From NCBI GenBank assembly GCA_910584435.1, contig CAJUAP010000034.1:15162-37311 (forward strand): DNA of 22,150 bases. Direction: 5' to 3'. This DNA comes from an uncultured Acetatifactor sp. (GTDB lineage: Bacteria; Bacillota; Clostridia; Lachnospirales; Lachnospiraceae). Made by a program: the position numbers and the translations under genes. Below, one piece after another: positions 1 to 7,306 of the stretch (positions are counted from its first letter, which is position 1; each line of letters starts with the position of its first letter). The notes under the pieces were generated by a model. The model was not told the DNA's origin, did not search any database, and was given only the letters and a program-made list of their open reading frames with translations.

Positions 1-70
1 TGTGTGTTATGTTCTGTGTGTTATGTTCTGTGTGTTATGTTCTGTGTGTTATGTTCTGTGTGTTATGTTT
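1..70. repeat. 14-bp tandem repeat, five copies, at the window edge
   Basis: The unit TGTGTGTTATGTTC is repeated five times, at 1-14, 15-28, 29-42, 43-56 and 57-70. The first four copies are identical and the last ends in T instead of C. It begins at base 1, so the array probably continues to the left of the window. Fourteen is not a multiple of three and no ribosome binding site is present, so I read it as non-coding. Such near-perfect short arrays are usually variable in copy number through slippage. From 70 to 209 I see only AT-rich sequence with no gene or clear promoter. Confidence 0.9.
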
Positions 71-209
71 CTATTGTATCGCTGTACTACTTACATAATA
101 CAACAATTTCCCATTTATGTCAATACTGCTTTCCAAAATTTATTCTGAATGTATTCCAAATATATTCTAAACCCCATTCCTGTTTATACCGCCCATCTGA
201 CCAGCTGCC

Positions 210-312
210 GAATTCTTACAAGCGTTTTATGCCAAAACCACAGCCCTGTTTGTCCACAAGCCAAAAGCATTCCCTTCCTGAATTATCACAAGCGTTCATG
301 CCAAAACCGCAA
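210..312. repeat. Pair of imperfect direct repeats, possible operator of the AraC-GNAT gene
   Basis: Two copies of a roughly 33-bp sequence begin at 210 and 280. They share the blocks ACAAGCGTT and ATGCCAAAACC and differ by a few substitutions and a one-base gap. The start-to-start distance is 70 bp, close to an integral number of helical turns. They lie 65-170 bp upstream of a gene with an AraC-type DNA-binding domain, and AraC-family proteins typically bind direct repeats. A role as autoregulatory sites is inference; a plain small duplication would look the same. Confidence 0.5.
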
Positions 313-376
313 CAGTGCAGATTTGGAAAAGAAATTCTCTGACGAATCTGATATACTGAAGAAGGTGGTGATAAAA

Positions 377-1222
377 ATGTTGTCAAATGAAATCCTGGAA
401 TACATCGAAGAAAATTTAAAAGAAAACATAACCCTTGTGGAACTGAGCGGACGGTATCATTATTCTCCCAGGCAGTTATACTATTACCTGCATGAAATTA
501 CCGGTATGCCCATCATGGCCTATATAAGACAGCGCAGACTTGTCAATGCCGCGCAGGAGATTGCCGCCGGACGAAAAATGTATGATGTGGCAATGGAGTA
601 CGGCTTTGAAACACAGGCAGGTTTCTATAAAGCCTTTCTTCAATGTATTGGGTGCACCCCCAGCGAATTTCTGAACCACCATAAACTACGACAGTTAAAT
701 CAAGTCGGCACAAAATTATTATCCGTCAAGGAGGGATTAGAAGAGATGAATGAGATAAACATTCGCAGAATGACATTAAGTGACGTAAAAAGCCTGTGGG
801 AAAATATCTTCTCCGGAAATACACCGGAAGAAGTAAGAGAACGTGTACAGAAAAATATTGCGGAAATGGATGCGGGAACCTCCATTGCGCTGGTGGCTTC
901 CTTAGATGATAATATTATCGGAACCGCTCTGGTAAAGAAATCGCCGCATATCCTTTCCTCCAACAGATGCGAACTGTTTGACGTGGTTGTGAATCCAGCA
1001 TTCCAGAGAATGGGCGTTGGCACAAAATTATGCCTGGAATGCTTCGTCCAGGCAAAACAGATGGGGTGCGATTATGTTCTCTCCTACTGCCGCAACAACG
1101 GCACGGAACACTTTGACCAGGCACTTGGAATGCAGGAATGCGGCAGAATACCGGGCGGCATACTGGAGCCCTGGGGTGACAAGAAAGTATTCGATGAGCT
1201 GATCTATTACAAACAGTTATAA
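377..1222 (+). CDS. AraC-type HTH domain fused to a GNAT N-acetyltransferase
   Basis: A 281-residue protein. Residues about 8-105 form an AraC-type double helix-turn-helix (first helix pair around LVELSGRYHYSPRQLYYYL, second around MYDVAMEYGFETQAGFYKAF). Residues about 124-281 form a GNAT acetyltransferase with the acetyl-CoA-binding motif A at FDVVVNPAFQRMGVGTKL (about 201-218). The start at 377 follows an AAGGTGGTG ribosome binding site at 362-370; a longer frame opens at 149 but has no such site and would translate the repeats upstream. The two domains suggest a DNA-binding regulator that also acetylates an unknown substrate. An AAGGAGG at 728-734 precedes an in-frame ATG at 746, exactly where the GNAT domain begins, so that domain may also be made alone. 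It stands alone and converges on the solute-binding protein gene. Domains are clear; substrate and targets are unknown. Confidence 0.85.
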   Translation: MLSNEILEYIEENLKENITLVELSGRYHYSPRQLYYYLHEITGMPIMAYIRQRRLVNAAQEIAAGRKMYDVAMEYGFETQAGFYKAFLQCIGCTPSEFLNHHKLRQLNQVGTKLLSVKEGLEEMNEINIRRMTLSDVKSLWENIFSGNTPEEVRERVQKNIAEMDAGTSIALVASLDDNIIGTALVKKSPHILSSNRCELFDVVVNPAFQRMGVGTKLCLECFVQAKQMGCDYVLSYCRNNGTEHFDQALGMQECGRIPGGILEPWGDKKVFDELIYYKQL

Positions 1223-1240
1223 AATTACAGTCCCTGCTTC

Positions 1241-1411
1241 ATTACAGTTCAGCCATGCCATCATTTCCCCAGGCGGGCGCCCGGCATGGAACAAGCTGCC
1301 GGCATTATTACCTGATTGCTGACGGGAATATGCATACCGGTCATACCATAGCAGCAGACTTTTTGTTGTCAAGACATATATATGATATAAATGGTATGGC
1401 TGAACTGTTAC
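1241..1411. repeat. Inverted pair of dispersed extragenic repeat (GTAACAGTTCAGCCAT type), MITE-like
   Basis: The left arm at 1241-1261 carries ACAGTTCAGCCATGCCAT on the plus strand. The right arm at 1385-1411 carries GTAACAGTTCAGCCATACC on the minus strand, so the arms face each other across about 125 bp. The right arm matches 15824-15850 at 25 of 27 positions. The interior holds a second inverted pair, CCATGCC (1253-1259) with GGCATGG (1283-1289), around the palindrome CGGGCGCCCG, and CATACCAT with ATGGTATG. No transposase is present. The segment fills the space between two convergent genes and overlaps the stop codon of the solute-binding protein. It may be a miniature mobile element or a bidirectional terminator-like repeat; I could not define a target-site duplication. 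Confidence 0.6.
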
Positions 1412-2778
1412 CTGCTGCTCTGCTTCGCCAGCGTTTCTTCCTGTAATCTGTCAAATTCTGCCATGCACTCGTCCACCGTCGCGCCGTTTAACAGATCTCT
1501 TACAATGAGACAGGTATTCCCCCACTGTTCCAGCTTCATATTCGCATTGGCTCCGAGAACATAGACGTTTTCCTGTATCCGGTCGTTCAACGGTTTTAAC
1601 GCAGGAATACATTCCACTTCCACATTTCTGGACGGCGAAATGACTTTATTCGTCTCCGCATATACCCGAAGCGCTTCGTCAGACAGAATCACGTCCAAAA
1701 CGCCCATGGCGTCCTCCCCATGCACCGCATCGGCGCCGACACCGAATCCCGTCATGGGCATTACGGGCATCTGCCCCCTGCTGCTGGGAAAACCAATGAC
1801 AAGCATATTAAAATCCGGTTCCCCGTATGCTGTATTGGTATTGGCCGCTCCCCAGTATGCCATAACAATCGGCGTTTTCCCCGACAGGAAATCCTCCCCT
1901 TCGCCTTCAACTGCCTCGCTGACCAAAGCCTTCTCTGCATCGATATAGCCGCGGTCAATCATCTCCTGAAGAAATTCAAATCCAGGACGCATATAGTCGC
2001 TGTACTTACTCTCTCCGCTGTTTAGAGCCGCAACTTCCGCTTCCGTATTTCCGCCGTTATACAAATCTGCGTAGCCTATAGCCAGAACAAATGTTTCCAG
2101 CCACCAGCGATTTGCCCCCACCGGTGTTTCGATTCCGTTTTCTTTGAATACTCTGCAGCATTCCAGAAAATCTTCCGGGGTTTCCGGCAGTTCCAGCTGG
2201 TACTGATCGAACATGTCTTTGTTGACAAACAAACCGTAGGCCACCACCTCCTGTGGGATGGCCACCAGTTTACCATTGATTGTATTGGCGGTTTTTACAA
2301 CATCGCGCAGATTTTCCACACACGCAAAGCCCGACAGATCCCTGAGCCTGCCTTCTTCCCCCAAAGTCTTGATAACATCAGGATTCAGCAGATAAATATC
2401 ATCCATATTGTTCCTTACCCGGTCCAGCGCCACATCATCATAGGATTTTTCCTGATAATCTGCCGCCGTGTATGTGATATAGCCAACGGATACGCCGAGT
2501 TCTTCCTCCGCCATGGCGATTGTTTTATCACAGGCGCTTCTTGCCACATTTTCCGTATTCGGGTTCGTTTTTTCCATGGGGCTGTACAATGTTACCACCC
2601 GCACTTCCGCTTCATCCTGCTCCACCAGGTTAAAACCTTCCCTGTTCCCGCAGGCTGTTACGGCAAGAGCCGCCGCTGCCGTCAAAAATACCGCCGCTGC
2701 TTTCCTGAAATCATTCCTTCTATCTTTTTTTATTACTGCTTTTTTCATTACTGCTTTTTTCATTACTGCTTTTTTCAT
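1408..2778 (-). CDS. Extracellular solute-binding lipoprotein (ABC family 1 type)
   Basis: A 456-residue secreted lipoprotein. It has a basic N-terminus, a hydrophobic stretch (AAAVFLTAAAALA) and a lipobox VTAC with the lipidated Cys at about residue 43. The body has the look of family 1 (sugar-type) substrate-binding proteins, including ELPETPEDFLECCRVFKENG and a W-rich segment NRWWLETFVLAIGYADLYNG. The frame extends to 2844, inside the kinase gene, but the start at 2778 is favoured by AGAAGG five bases upstream and lies 13 bp after the kinase stop. The N-terminus carries three MKKAV units encoded by a 15-bp tandem repeat. It is co-directional with the hybrid kinase, and no permease or ATPase gene is present, so it may present a ligand to the kinase or serve a transporter elsewhere. 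Its stop codon lies inside a dispersed repeat. The ligand is unknown. Confidence 0.8.
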   Translation of the reverse strand: MKKAVMKKAVMKKAVIKKDRRNDFRKAAAVFLTAAAALAVTACGNREGFNLVEQDEAEVRVVTLYSPMEKTNPNTENVARSACDKTIAMAEEELGVSVGYITYTAADYQEKSYDDVALDRVRNNMDDIYLLNPDVIKTLGEEGRLRDLSGFACVENLRDVVKTANTINGKLVAIPQEVVAYGLFVNKDMFDQYQLELPETPEDFLECCRVFKENGIETPVGANRWWLETFVLAIGYADLYNGGNTEAEVAALNSGESKYSDYMRPGFEFLQEMIDRGYIDAEKALVSEAVEGEGEDFLSGKTPIVMAYWGAANTNTAYGEPDFNMLVIGFPSSRGQMPVMPMTGFGVGADAVHGEDAMGVLDVILSDEALRVYAETNKVISPSRNVEVECIPALKPLNDRIQENVYVLGANANMKLEQWGNTCLIVRDLLNGATVDECMAEFDRLQEETLAKQSSR

Positions 2779-2785
2779 TACTGCC
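2732..2785 (-). repeat. 15-bp tandem repeat in the signal-peptide coding region
   Basis: About 3.6 copies of a 15-bp unit lie at 2732-2746, 2747-2761, 2762-2776 and partially to 2785. On the minus strand each unit encodes M-K-K-A-V. Because 15 is a multiple of three, copy-number changes would keep the frame while altering the length and charge of the signal peptide's basic region. Each unit also brings a possible ATG start. Only the first Met (2778) has a visible ribosome binding site. Confidence 0.9.
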
Positions 2786-2791
2786 TTCTGA

Positions 2792-5389
2792 TTACTCCTT
2801 CTTGCACACTGATGATTCCTCTTTACTTCCTTTTTTGCGTACATATTTTTTAATGACCTGTTTTAACAGCTCCACATCAATCGGCTTTGTAAGGTGAACA
2901 TTCATTCCGGCGTTCAAAGCTTCTCTTTCATCTTCCGCGAAAGCATTAGCCGTCATGGCAATAATCGGAATTTCCCTTGCATCCTTCCGCTCCAGCGCCC
3001 TGATTGCCCTTGTGGCATCGTAACCGTTCATCACCGGCATCTGAACATCCATAAGAATGGCATCGAAATCACCCTCTCCGGCATTTGCAAATCGTTCCAG
3101 CGCCAGTCTGCCGTTTTCAGCAATTTCACAGCTTGCACCCTCTATTGCCAGTATTTCTGCCAATATTTCCGCATTGATTTCATTATCCTCCGCCGCAAGG
3201 AAATGCAGTCCCTGACAGCTTCCGGATTCTTCTGCATCCTGCATCTTATTCTCTCCGGATTCTTCCGCCTGTATTTCCATGACCTTTTCTTTCAAGGCAG
3301 ATATGAAAAAAGGCTTAGGAAGCATTCCATCCAAATGGCTCATCTTTCCCTCGTCATGCTCCGCCATATAAAGAAGCAGCACGCCGGGAGCCAGAAGATT
3401 TCTGATCCGCTCTAATATCTGAATGTTGTCCATAACAGATACATCAATGTCCAACAGCACCAGCTGATAGATTTCCTGCGTATTCCCTGCATCCTGCAGC
3501 AGAGATAAAGCACTCTTCCCATCAGGCACAATGTCAACTGCAACACCCATATCCTTCATAAGCATACAAATGTATCTGCCTTCCTGCTGATCCTCACCTG
3601 CAAAAAGAATTCTGGATATGCCGCTCTGCTCCCAAAACAGTTTATCCGCCTGCCCCTCAGGGATACGGAATTCCAATTCTACCCGGAACAGGCTTCCCTT
3701 ATCAATTTCGCTGAAAACTTCAATGGTTCCCCCCATAAGTTCAACGATATTTTTGGTAATCGCCATACCCAGACCCGTCCCCTGAACCTTGTTCGTTGTA
3801 CTGTTCTCCGCTCTTGTAAATGCATCAAAAATCGTTTTTAAATATTCCTGTGTCATCCCATATCCATCATCTTCCACTTCAATCCGGATATGCTCGAACT
3901 GGCTGGAACGCTGTTTCAAACCAATGATACGGAACCAGATATTTCCCCCTTCCGGCGTATATTTCACGGCATTGGATAGAAGATTTATCAGAATCTGGTT
4001 GATTCTTGTCTCATCGCCCAGCAGACGCTCATGCTTAATATCCTTTACTTCCACATAAAATTGCTGTTTCCTTGCACTTGCCATCGGACGGACGATAGCG
4101 TCAATGGAAGATACTAGGTCATTCAGCGTAAACTCTTCTACGGACAGAACAACCTTACCGCTCTCAATCTTGGAAACATCCAGAATATCGTTGATCAGAC
4201 TGAGCAGATGCTGTCCGGACGCCATGATTTTTTTCGTGTATGCCCGCACCTTATCCGGGTTTTCGGCATCTTTTTCAAGCAGGGTGGTGAAGCCAAGCAC
4301 TGCGTTCATCGGTGTGCGGATATCGTGGGACATATTTGAAAGAAACATGGTTTTGGAATTGCTCGCCAGCTGCGCCGCATGCAGCGCTTCCGCCAGCTGT
4401 TTGTTATGCAGCTCCCGTTCCGCTTCCCGTTCCCTCATAATTTTTCTCTGCTGCCTCTGGTTGAGATAGTACAGAGTACAACACAGGAAAAATGCAGCCA
4501 GCATAACCAGCACAACAATCAGAATGTTCTGATTTACGGTCTTACCTTCCCGTTGAATGGCTTCAATCGGCACATACCCGACCAGATAAATGGTACCGCC
4601 GTTCACGGTCCACATATAATTCAGGGCGCTTTTTCCCTGTATATCATGGTAGAACATAATACTTTTTCCATTCTGCATGCAGTTCCCTACTTCTGCCCGA
4701 AGTTCTGTATCCAGAATGTCGTTTGCCCTGTAAAAATCCTCCAGATCCAGGTGCCCCGCGCTGCGCTCTCCCATTCCCTTTGGCTTCAGCACAAATCTTT
4801 CCGTCTTCGCATCCATAATATAAAGCGTGGCCTGTTTGCCGTAGAATCCTGCCGGAAGCGATTTGTCAAGAGCGTCATAAGTATACTCCACATAAAGTGT
4901 TCCAATGGTCTGCTCATCCCTGATTACCGGACATTTGAGGGAATATGCCCATGTTCCCATATAATTTATATAAGAATGGGACACCGCCAGCCCTTCTATC
5001 GTGCCGTCTAAAAAGTCCAGCCCTTCTTCGGTAAAAACATCCCCTGTACTGGAGACCCCTTCCGTTTCGCCTTCCCTGATATATGAAATTTTGACCATTG
5101 TCTGGTTCTTCTGACAGGAAGCAACATACGTCTCCGGCTCATCCCTCATGGCGATTTCCTGTGCCATCAGCTTCTGAAACTCCGCTTCTTTATCCAGAAT
5201 TGACTCTATGGTAGATTTTATCAAGTCCAGACTCTCATTTAGATTCTGAACCGCCGCTTCGGACATTTCTTTTGATATTTTTCGGGAAACAGAAAATACC
5301 ACTACTCCAAGGATACAAAAAATAAGCAGAATCGAAAGAAACAGCGAAAATCCTTTGCCCGCTGTGCTCTCATATCTTTTCCTTTCCAT
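2792..5389 (-). CDS. Membrane hybrid sensor histidine kinase with two receiver domains
   Basis: An 865-residue protein when started at 5389, which has GGTGA six bases upstream; an ATG two codons earlier (5395) is possible. Order of parts: transmembrane segment about 13-35, a roughly 250-residue extracellular Cache-like sensor region, transmembrane segment about 288-310, a short coiled linker, and a HisKA domain with the H-box SHDIRTPMN (phosphorylated His355). The HATPase domain follows with its N-box (Asn469, Asn473), DDGYGM (about 507-512) and GTGLG (537-541). Receiver 1 has LLDID with Asp647 and Lys692, but the usual Pro after the Asp is missing. Receiver 2 is canonical, with LMDVQMP Asp781 and Lys835. 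No HPt or DNA-binding output is present, so the phosphate must go to a partner elsewhere. It is the first gene of an operon with the solute-binding lipoprotein 13 bp downstream. The signal sensed is unknown; Cache folds often bind small molecules directly. Confidence 0.9.
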   Translation of the reverse strand: MERKRYESTAGKGFSLFLSILLIFCILGVVVFSVSRKISKEMSEAAVQNLNESLDLIKSTIESILDKEAEFQKLMAQEIAMRDEPETYVASCQKNQTMVKISYIREGETEGVSSTGDVFTEEGLDFLDGTIEGLAVSHSYINYMGTWAYSLKCPVIRDEQTIGTLYVEYTYDALDKSLPAGFYGKQATLYIMDAKTERFVLKPKGMGERSAGHLDLEDFYRANDILDTELRAEVGNCMQNGKSIMFYHDIQGKSALNYMWTVNGGTIYLVGYVPIEAIQREGKTVNQNILIVVLVMLAAFFLCCTLYYLNQRQQRKIMREREAERELHNKQLAEALHAAQLASNSKTMFLSNMSHDIRTPMNAVLGFTTLLEKDAENPDKVRAYTKKIMASGQHLLSLINDILDVSKIESGKVVLSVEEFTLNDLVSSIDAIVRPMASARKQQFYVEVKDIKHERLLGDETRINQILINLLSNAVKYTPEGGNIWFRIIGLKQRSSQFEHIRIEVEDDGYGMTQEYLKTIFDAFTRAENSTTNKVQGTGLGMAITKNIVELMGGTIEVFSEIDKGSLFRVELEFRIPEGQADKLFWEQSGISRILFAGEDQQEGRYICMLMKDMGVAVDIVPDGKSALSLLQDAGNTQEIYQLVLLDIDVSVMDNIQILERIRNLLAPGVLLLYMAEHDEGKMSHLDGMLPKPFFISALKEKVMEIQAEESGENKMQDAEESGSCQGLHFLAAEDNEINAEILAEILAIEGASCEIAENGRLALERFANAGEGDFDAILMDVQMPVMNGYDATRAIRALERKDAREIPIIAMTANAFAEDEREALNAGMNVHLTKPIDVELLKQVIKKYVRKKGSKEESSVCKKE

Positions 5390-5469
5390 ACACATTCACC
5401 AGCATTCTTCACCATCTGCACAGCTACAGGCATCCCCTCACATTTTCGCAGACTGTACGGCTGCTCCCT

Positions 5470-5590
5470 TCAGTTCTCCGTCCATCGGGATAGCATCCCC
5501 ATTTCACTTTCTTCGCCCATCAGGATACCATCCCCGCTTCACTTTCTTCGCCCATCAGGATAGCATCCCCATTTCACTTTCTTCGCCCAT
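5470..5590 (-). other. Chain of micro-ORFs coupled by UGAUG in the kinase leader
   Basis: On the minus strand an ATG at 5590 opens an 11-codon frame, MGEESEMGMLS, ending in TGA at 5557-5555. The last A of that stop is the first base of the next ATG (5555-5553). The second micro-ORF (MGEESEAGMVS) ends the same way at 5522-5520 onto a third ATG at 5520. The third copy has CGA instead of TGA and runs on to a stop ending at 5470. A 35-bp repeat encoding a 36-nt ORF produces this one-base overlap each time. No strong ribosome binding site precedes the first ATG, so translation is unproven; the pattern itself is read directly from the sequence. Confidence 0.35.
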
Positions 5591-5612
5591 CAGGATAGCA
5601 TCCCCGCTTCAC
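5482..5612 (-). repeat. 35-bp tandem repeat, about 3.7 copies, in the kinase 5' leader
   Basis: Units begin at 5482, 5517, 5552 and 5587 with an exact period of 35 bp. Copies alternate at one spot between ATTTCAC and GCTTCAC. Each contains the small inverted repeat GGATNNNATCC. The array lies downstream of a consensus minus-strand promoter (5717-5745) and upstream of the kinase start, so it should be transcribed as part of the leader. There are no unique spacers, so it is not a CRISPR. It could be an RNA structure, iterated protein-binding sites, or simply a minisatellite. Confidence 0.9.
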
Positions 5613-5623
5613 CGTCATTGCGG

Positions 5624-5650
5624 CAGTTCAGACAGACCGCTGGACCGTTA
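5624..5650. repeat. Related copy of the GTAACGG-TTCAG dispersed repeat
   Basis: Read on the minus strand this 27-bp stretch begins TAACGGTCCAG and ends CTGTCTGAACTG. It matches 16360-16386 at 22 of 27 positions. In the 16 kb copy the two halves form a perfect 11-bp inverted repeat; here the palindrome has decayed. It sits in the leader of the kinase operon, just upstream of the 35-bp array. Confidence 0.45.
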
Positions 5651-5716
5651 CCCGCCATGGCACCGGGGAAAGTACGTCATATTCAATAGCCATGCCTTTT
5701 CGTTGATTTCTTATCT

Positions 5717-5745
5717 ATTATACAATAAACAGAACTTTATGGCAA
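5717..5745 (-). promoter_or_regulatory. Sigma-A promoter of the kinase/solute-binding protein operon
   Basis: On the minus strand TTGCCA (5740-5745) is followed by a 17-bp spacer and a perfect TATAAT (5717-5722). Transcription would start near 5710, giving a leader of about 315 nt that carries the dispersed repeat and the 35-bp array before the kinase start. Confidence 0.8.
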
Positions 5746-5787
5746 TTCATTTTTATTCTGTCCGGCCATTGCCCCCATTGACCATAG

Positions 5788-7164
5788 TTACCCATGAAAA
5801 ATATCATTCAAAGTATTCAGTCCGTTTCCCTTCTTACTGATGACAATCACCCGGTCGCCCTGCTGGATTCTGCTGTTCCCATCCGGAATGATAACCTGCC
5901 CTTCATGAATAATCATGGCAATCAGAATATCCTTCTTCAGCTGTAACTCCGGCTGCCTGAACGCAATCCCCAATTTCCTGCAGTTATCGTAGGCAATAAA
6001 TTCCGTGGCTTCCGCCATGCCTCCGGCCAGCTGGTACAAACACTGAATATCGTTTCCCTTCTCATTATGCACCGCAAGGTTTCTGATAAAGCCAAGGACA
6101 TGGTTCGCAGATATGAGGGCTGGCAGGATTGTAATATCTATATTGACTTTATTTAATAATTTTTCGTATGCTGTTGTATTAATTCTGGTAATAATGGACT
6201 TTACACCCATGGACCAGGCAAACAGGGATATCACCATATTGGTATCATCTTTTCCTGTCATGGAAATACAGGAATCCATCTGCTCCAAGCCTTCTTCCAG
6301 TAATATCTCCGTATCAATCCCATTAGCGCAGCTGACATTTGCCTCCGGCAGCAGCTCCGCAAGTTCCGCACACCGTTTCGCATCGCTTTCCAGAATTGTT
6401 ACGGATTTATGGTCTTCCAAAAGCTTCCTGCCAAGATAATATGCCGTTGTGCCGCCGCCCACCAGCATAGCCCGTTTTACCGGTTTATGCGCTGCGCCGA
6501 GACGTGCCGCAATCTGCGGAATCGCTGTATCTGCTGCGATAACGCCCACCACATCGTCCGCCTGCAGCACGAAATCCCCTTTGGGTATATACAGCTTCCT
6601 GCCCCTTGTCACCGTTGCAATCAGCATATCCGTCCCAAAGACCCCTTTTATCTCTTTCATGGGCAGTCCCCGGGCAGGAACCAGCTTTTCCGTCAGGCGG
6701 AGCCGGATAATGGTTGCCACATCGCTGAAATATGCGTCCGCCTTCAGCTCCCCCGGTACAAATATCTGACGGTGCATTTCCAATGCCGTCTCAAGTTTCG
6801 GATTGATAATGCTGTCAATCTGAAATGCATTTTTTAAATAATCCTTATCCCCGGAAAGTTCCGGCTGGTCTATTTTTGCCATGGCATAGCGTGTCCCACA
6901 GTCTTTCGCAATCATACACGACATCAGATTCACTTCGTCTACTGAAGACACAGAAATAATGATGTCTGCAGTGGCGGCACCCGCTTTCAGAAGAATTTCT
7001 CTCGATGCTCCGCTGCCGCATATTCCATTGACATTATAGAGATTTGTTATATCTTCTATTTTTTCCTTATCTGCATCTATCACTGTTGCGTCATGATTTT
7101 CCATCGGTATACGCTGTGCCAGCAGGCTCCCTATCTGGCCTAACCCTACGATAATGATTTTCAT
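5788..7164 (-). CDS. trkA: TrkA-type NAD-binding regulatory subunit of K+ transport
   Basis: A 458-residue peripheral cytoplasmic protein with two RCK (TrkA-N/TrkA-C) repeats. The first Rossmann motif is GLGQIG at 7-12 with Asp30 after strand 2. The second is GGGTTAYYLG at 236-245, which lacks the third glycine of the usual GxGxxG. Length is normal for the tandem TrkA family. In Trk/Ktr systems this subunit binds NAD(H) or ATP and gates a TrkH/KtrB-type K+ channel. The start has AAGGAA about eight bases upstream. It follows the CPA1 antiporter gene on the same strand after about 140 bp of repetitive purine-rich leader. No trkH is in the window, so its partner is elsewhere, or it may regulate the neighbouring antiporter (inference). 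I see no clear terminator after it. Confidence 0.88.
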   Translation of the reverse strand: MKIIIVGLGQIGSLLAQRIPMENHDATVIDADKEKIEDITNLYNVNGICGSGASREILLKAGAATADIIISVSSVDEVNLMSCMIAKDCGTRYAMAKIDQPELSGDKDYLKNAFQIDSIINPKLETALEMHRQIFVPGELKADAYFSDVATIIRLRLTEKLVPARGLPMKEIKGVFGTDMLIATVTRGRKLYIPKGDFVLQADDVVGVIAADTAIPQIAARLGAAHKPVKRAMLVGGGTTAYYLGRKLLEDHKSVTILESDAKRCAELAELLPEANVSCANGIDTEILLEEGLEQMDSCISMTGKDDTNMVISLFAWSMGVKSIITRINTTAYEKLLNKVNIDITILPALISANHVLGFIRNLAVHNEKGNDIQCLYQLAGGMAEATEFIAYDNCRKLGIAFRQPELQLKKDILIAMIIHEGQVIIPDGNSRIQQGDRVIVISKKGNGLNTLNDIFHG

Positions 7165-7186
7165 GTGTTTGTTCCTTTCTATTCCC

Positions 7187-7274
7187 GTTCTCTGTCTGTT
7201 CTTCCGGTTCGCCGTCCGGCTCGTTCCTTGTCTGCTCTTCCGGTTCTCTGTCTGTTCTTCCGGTTCGCCGTCCG
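7187..7274 (-). repeat. Duplicated 32-bp unit in the antiporter-trkA intergenic region
   Basis: A perfect 32-bp direct repeat occupies 7187-7218 and 7243-7274. A degenerate partial copy sits between them at about 7223-7242. On the minus strand the sequence is strongly purine-rich (GGAAGAACAGACAGAGAAC type), which favours an unstructured RNA leader just before trkA. No ORF uses it. Confidence 0.85.
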
Positions 7275-7306
7275 TCTCACTGTCCGCTCTTCCTGCTCCT
7301 GTTATC

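Noticed and set aside
4..342. Plus-strand ORF of 112 residues over the 14-bp repeat
   Set aside because: It is a product of the repeat being free of stops, is rich in Cys/Val/Leu in a repetitive pattern and has no ribosome binding site.
349..357. Extended -10 (TGATATACT) promoter for the AraC-GNAT gene
   Set aside because: Transcription would begin inside the ribosome binding site at 362-370 and no -35 is visible.
149..376. N-terminal extension of the AraC-GNAT protein
   Set aside because: The extension covers the direct repeats, has no ribosome binding site and no HTH-family similarity; a good site precedes 377.
2779..2844. Upstream start of the solute-binding lipoprotein at 2844
   Set aside because: It would overlap the kinase gene by 53 bp and add 22 basic residues before the repeat; the site at 2784-2789 fits the ATG at 2778.
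5482..5612. CRISPR-like array
   Set aside because: The 35-bp units are directly adjacent with no unique spacers, and no cas gene is present.
5355..5840. Plus-strand 161-residue ORF over the 35-bp array
   Set aside because: A 35-bp period shifts frame in each unit, so it cannot be a repeat protein; the strand opposes the promoter and both neighbouring genes.
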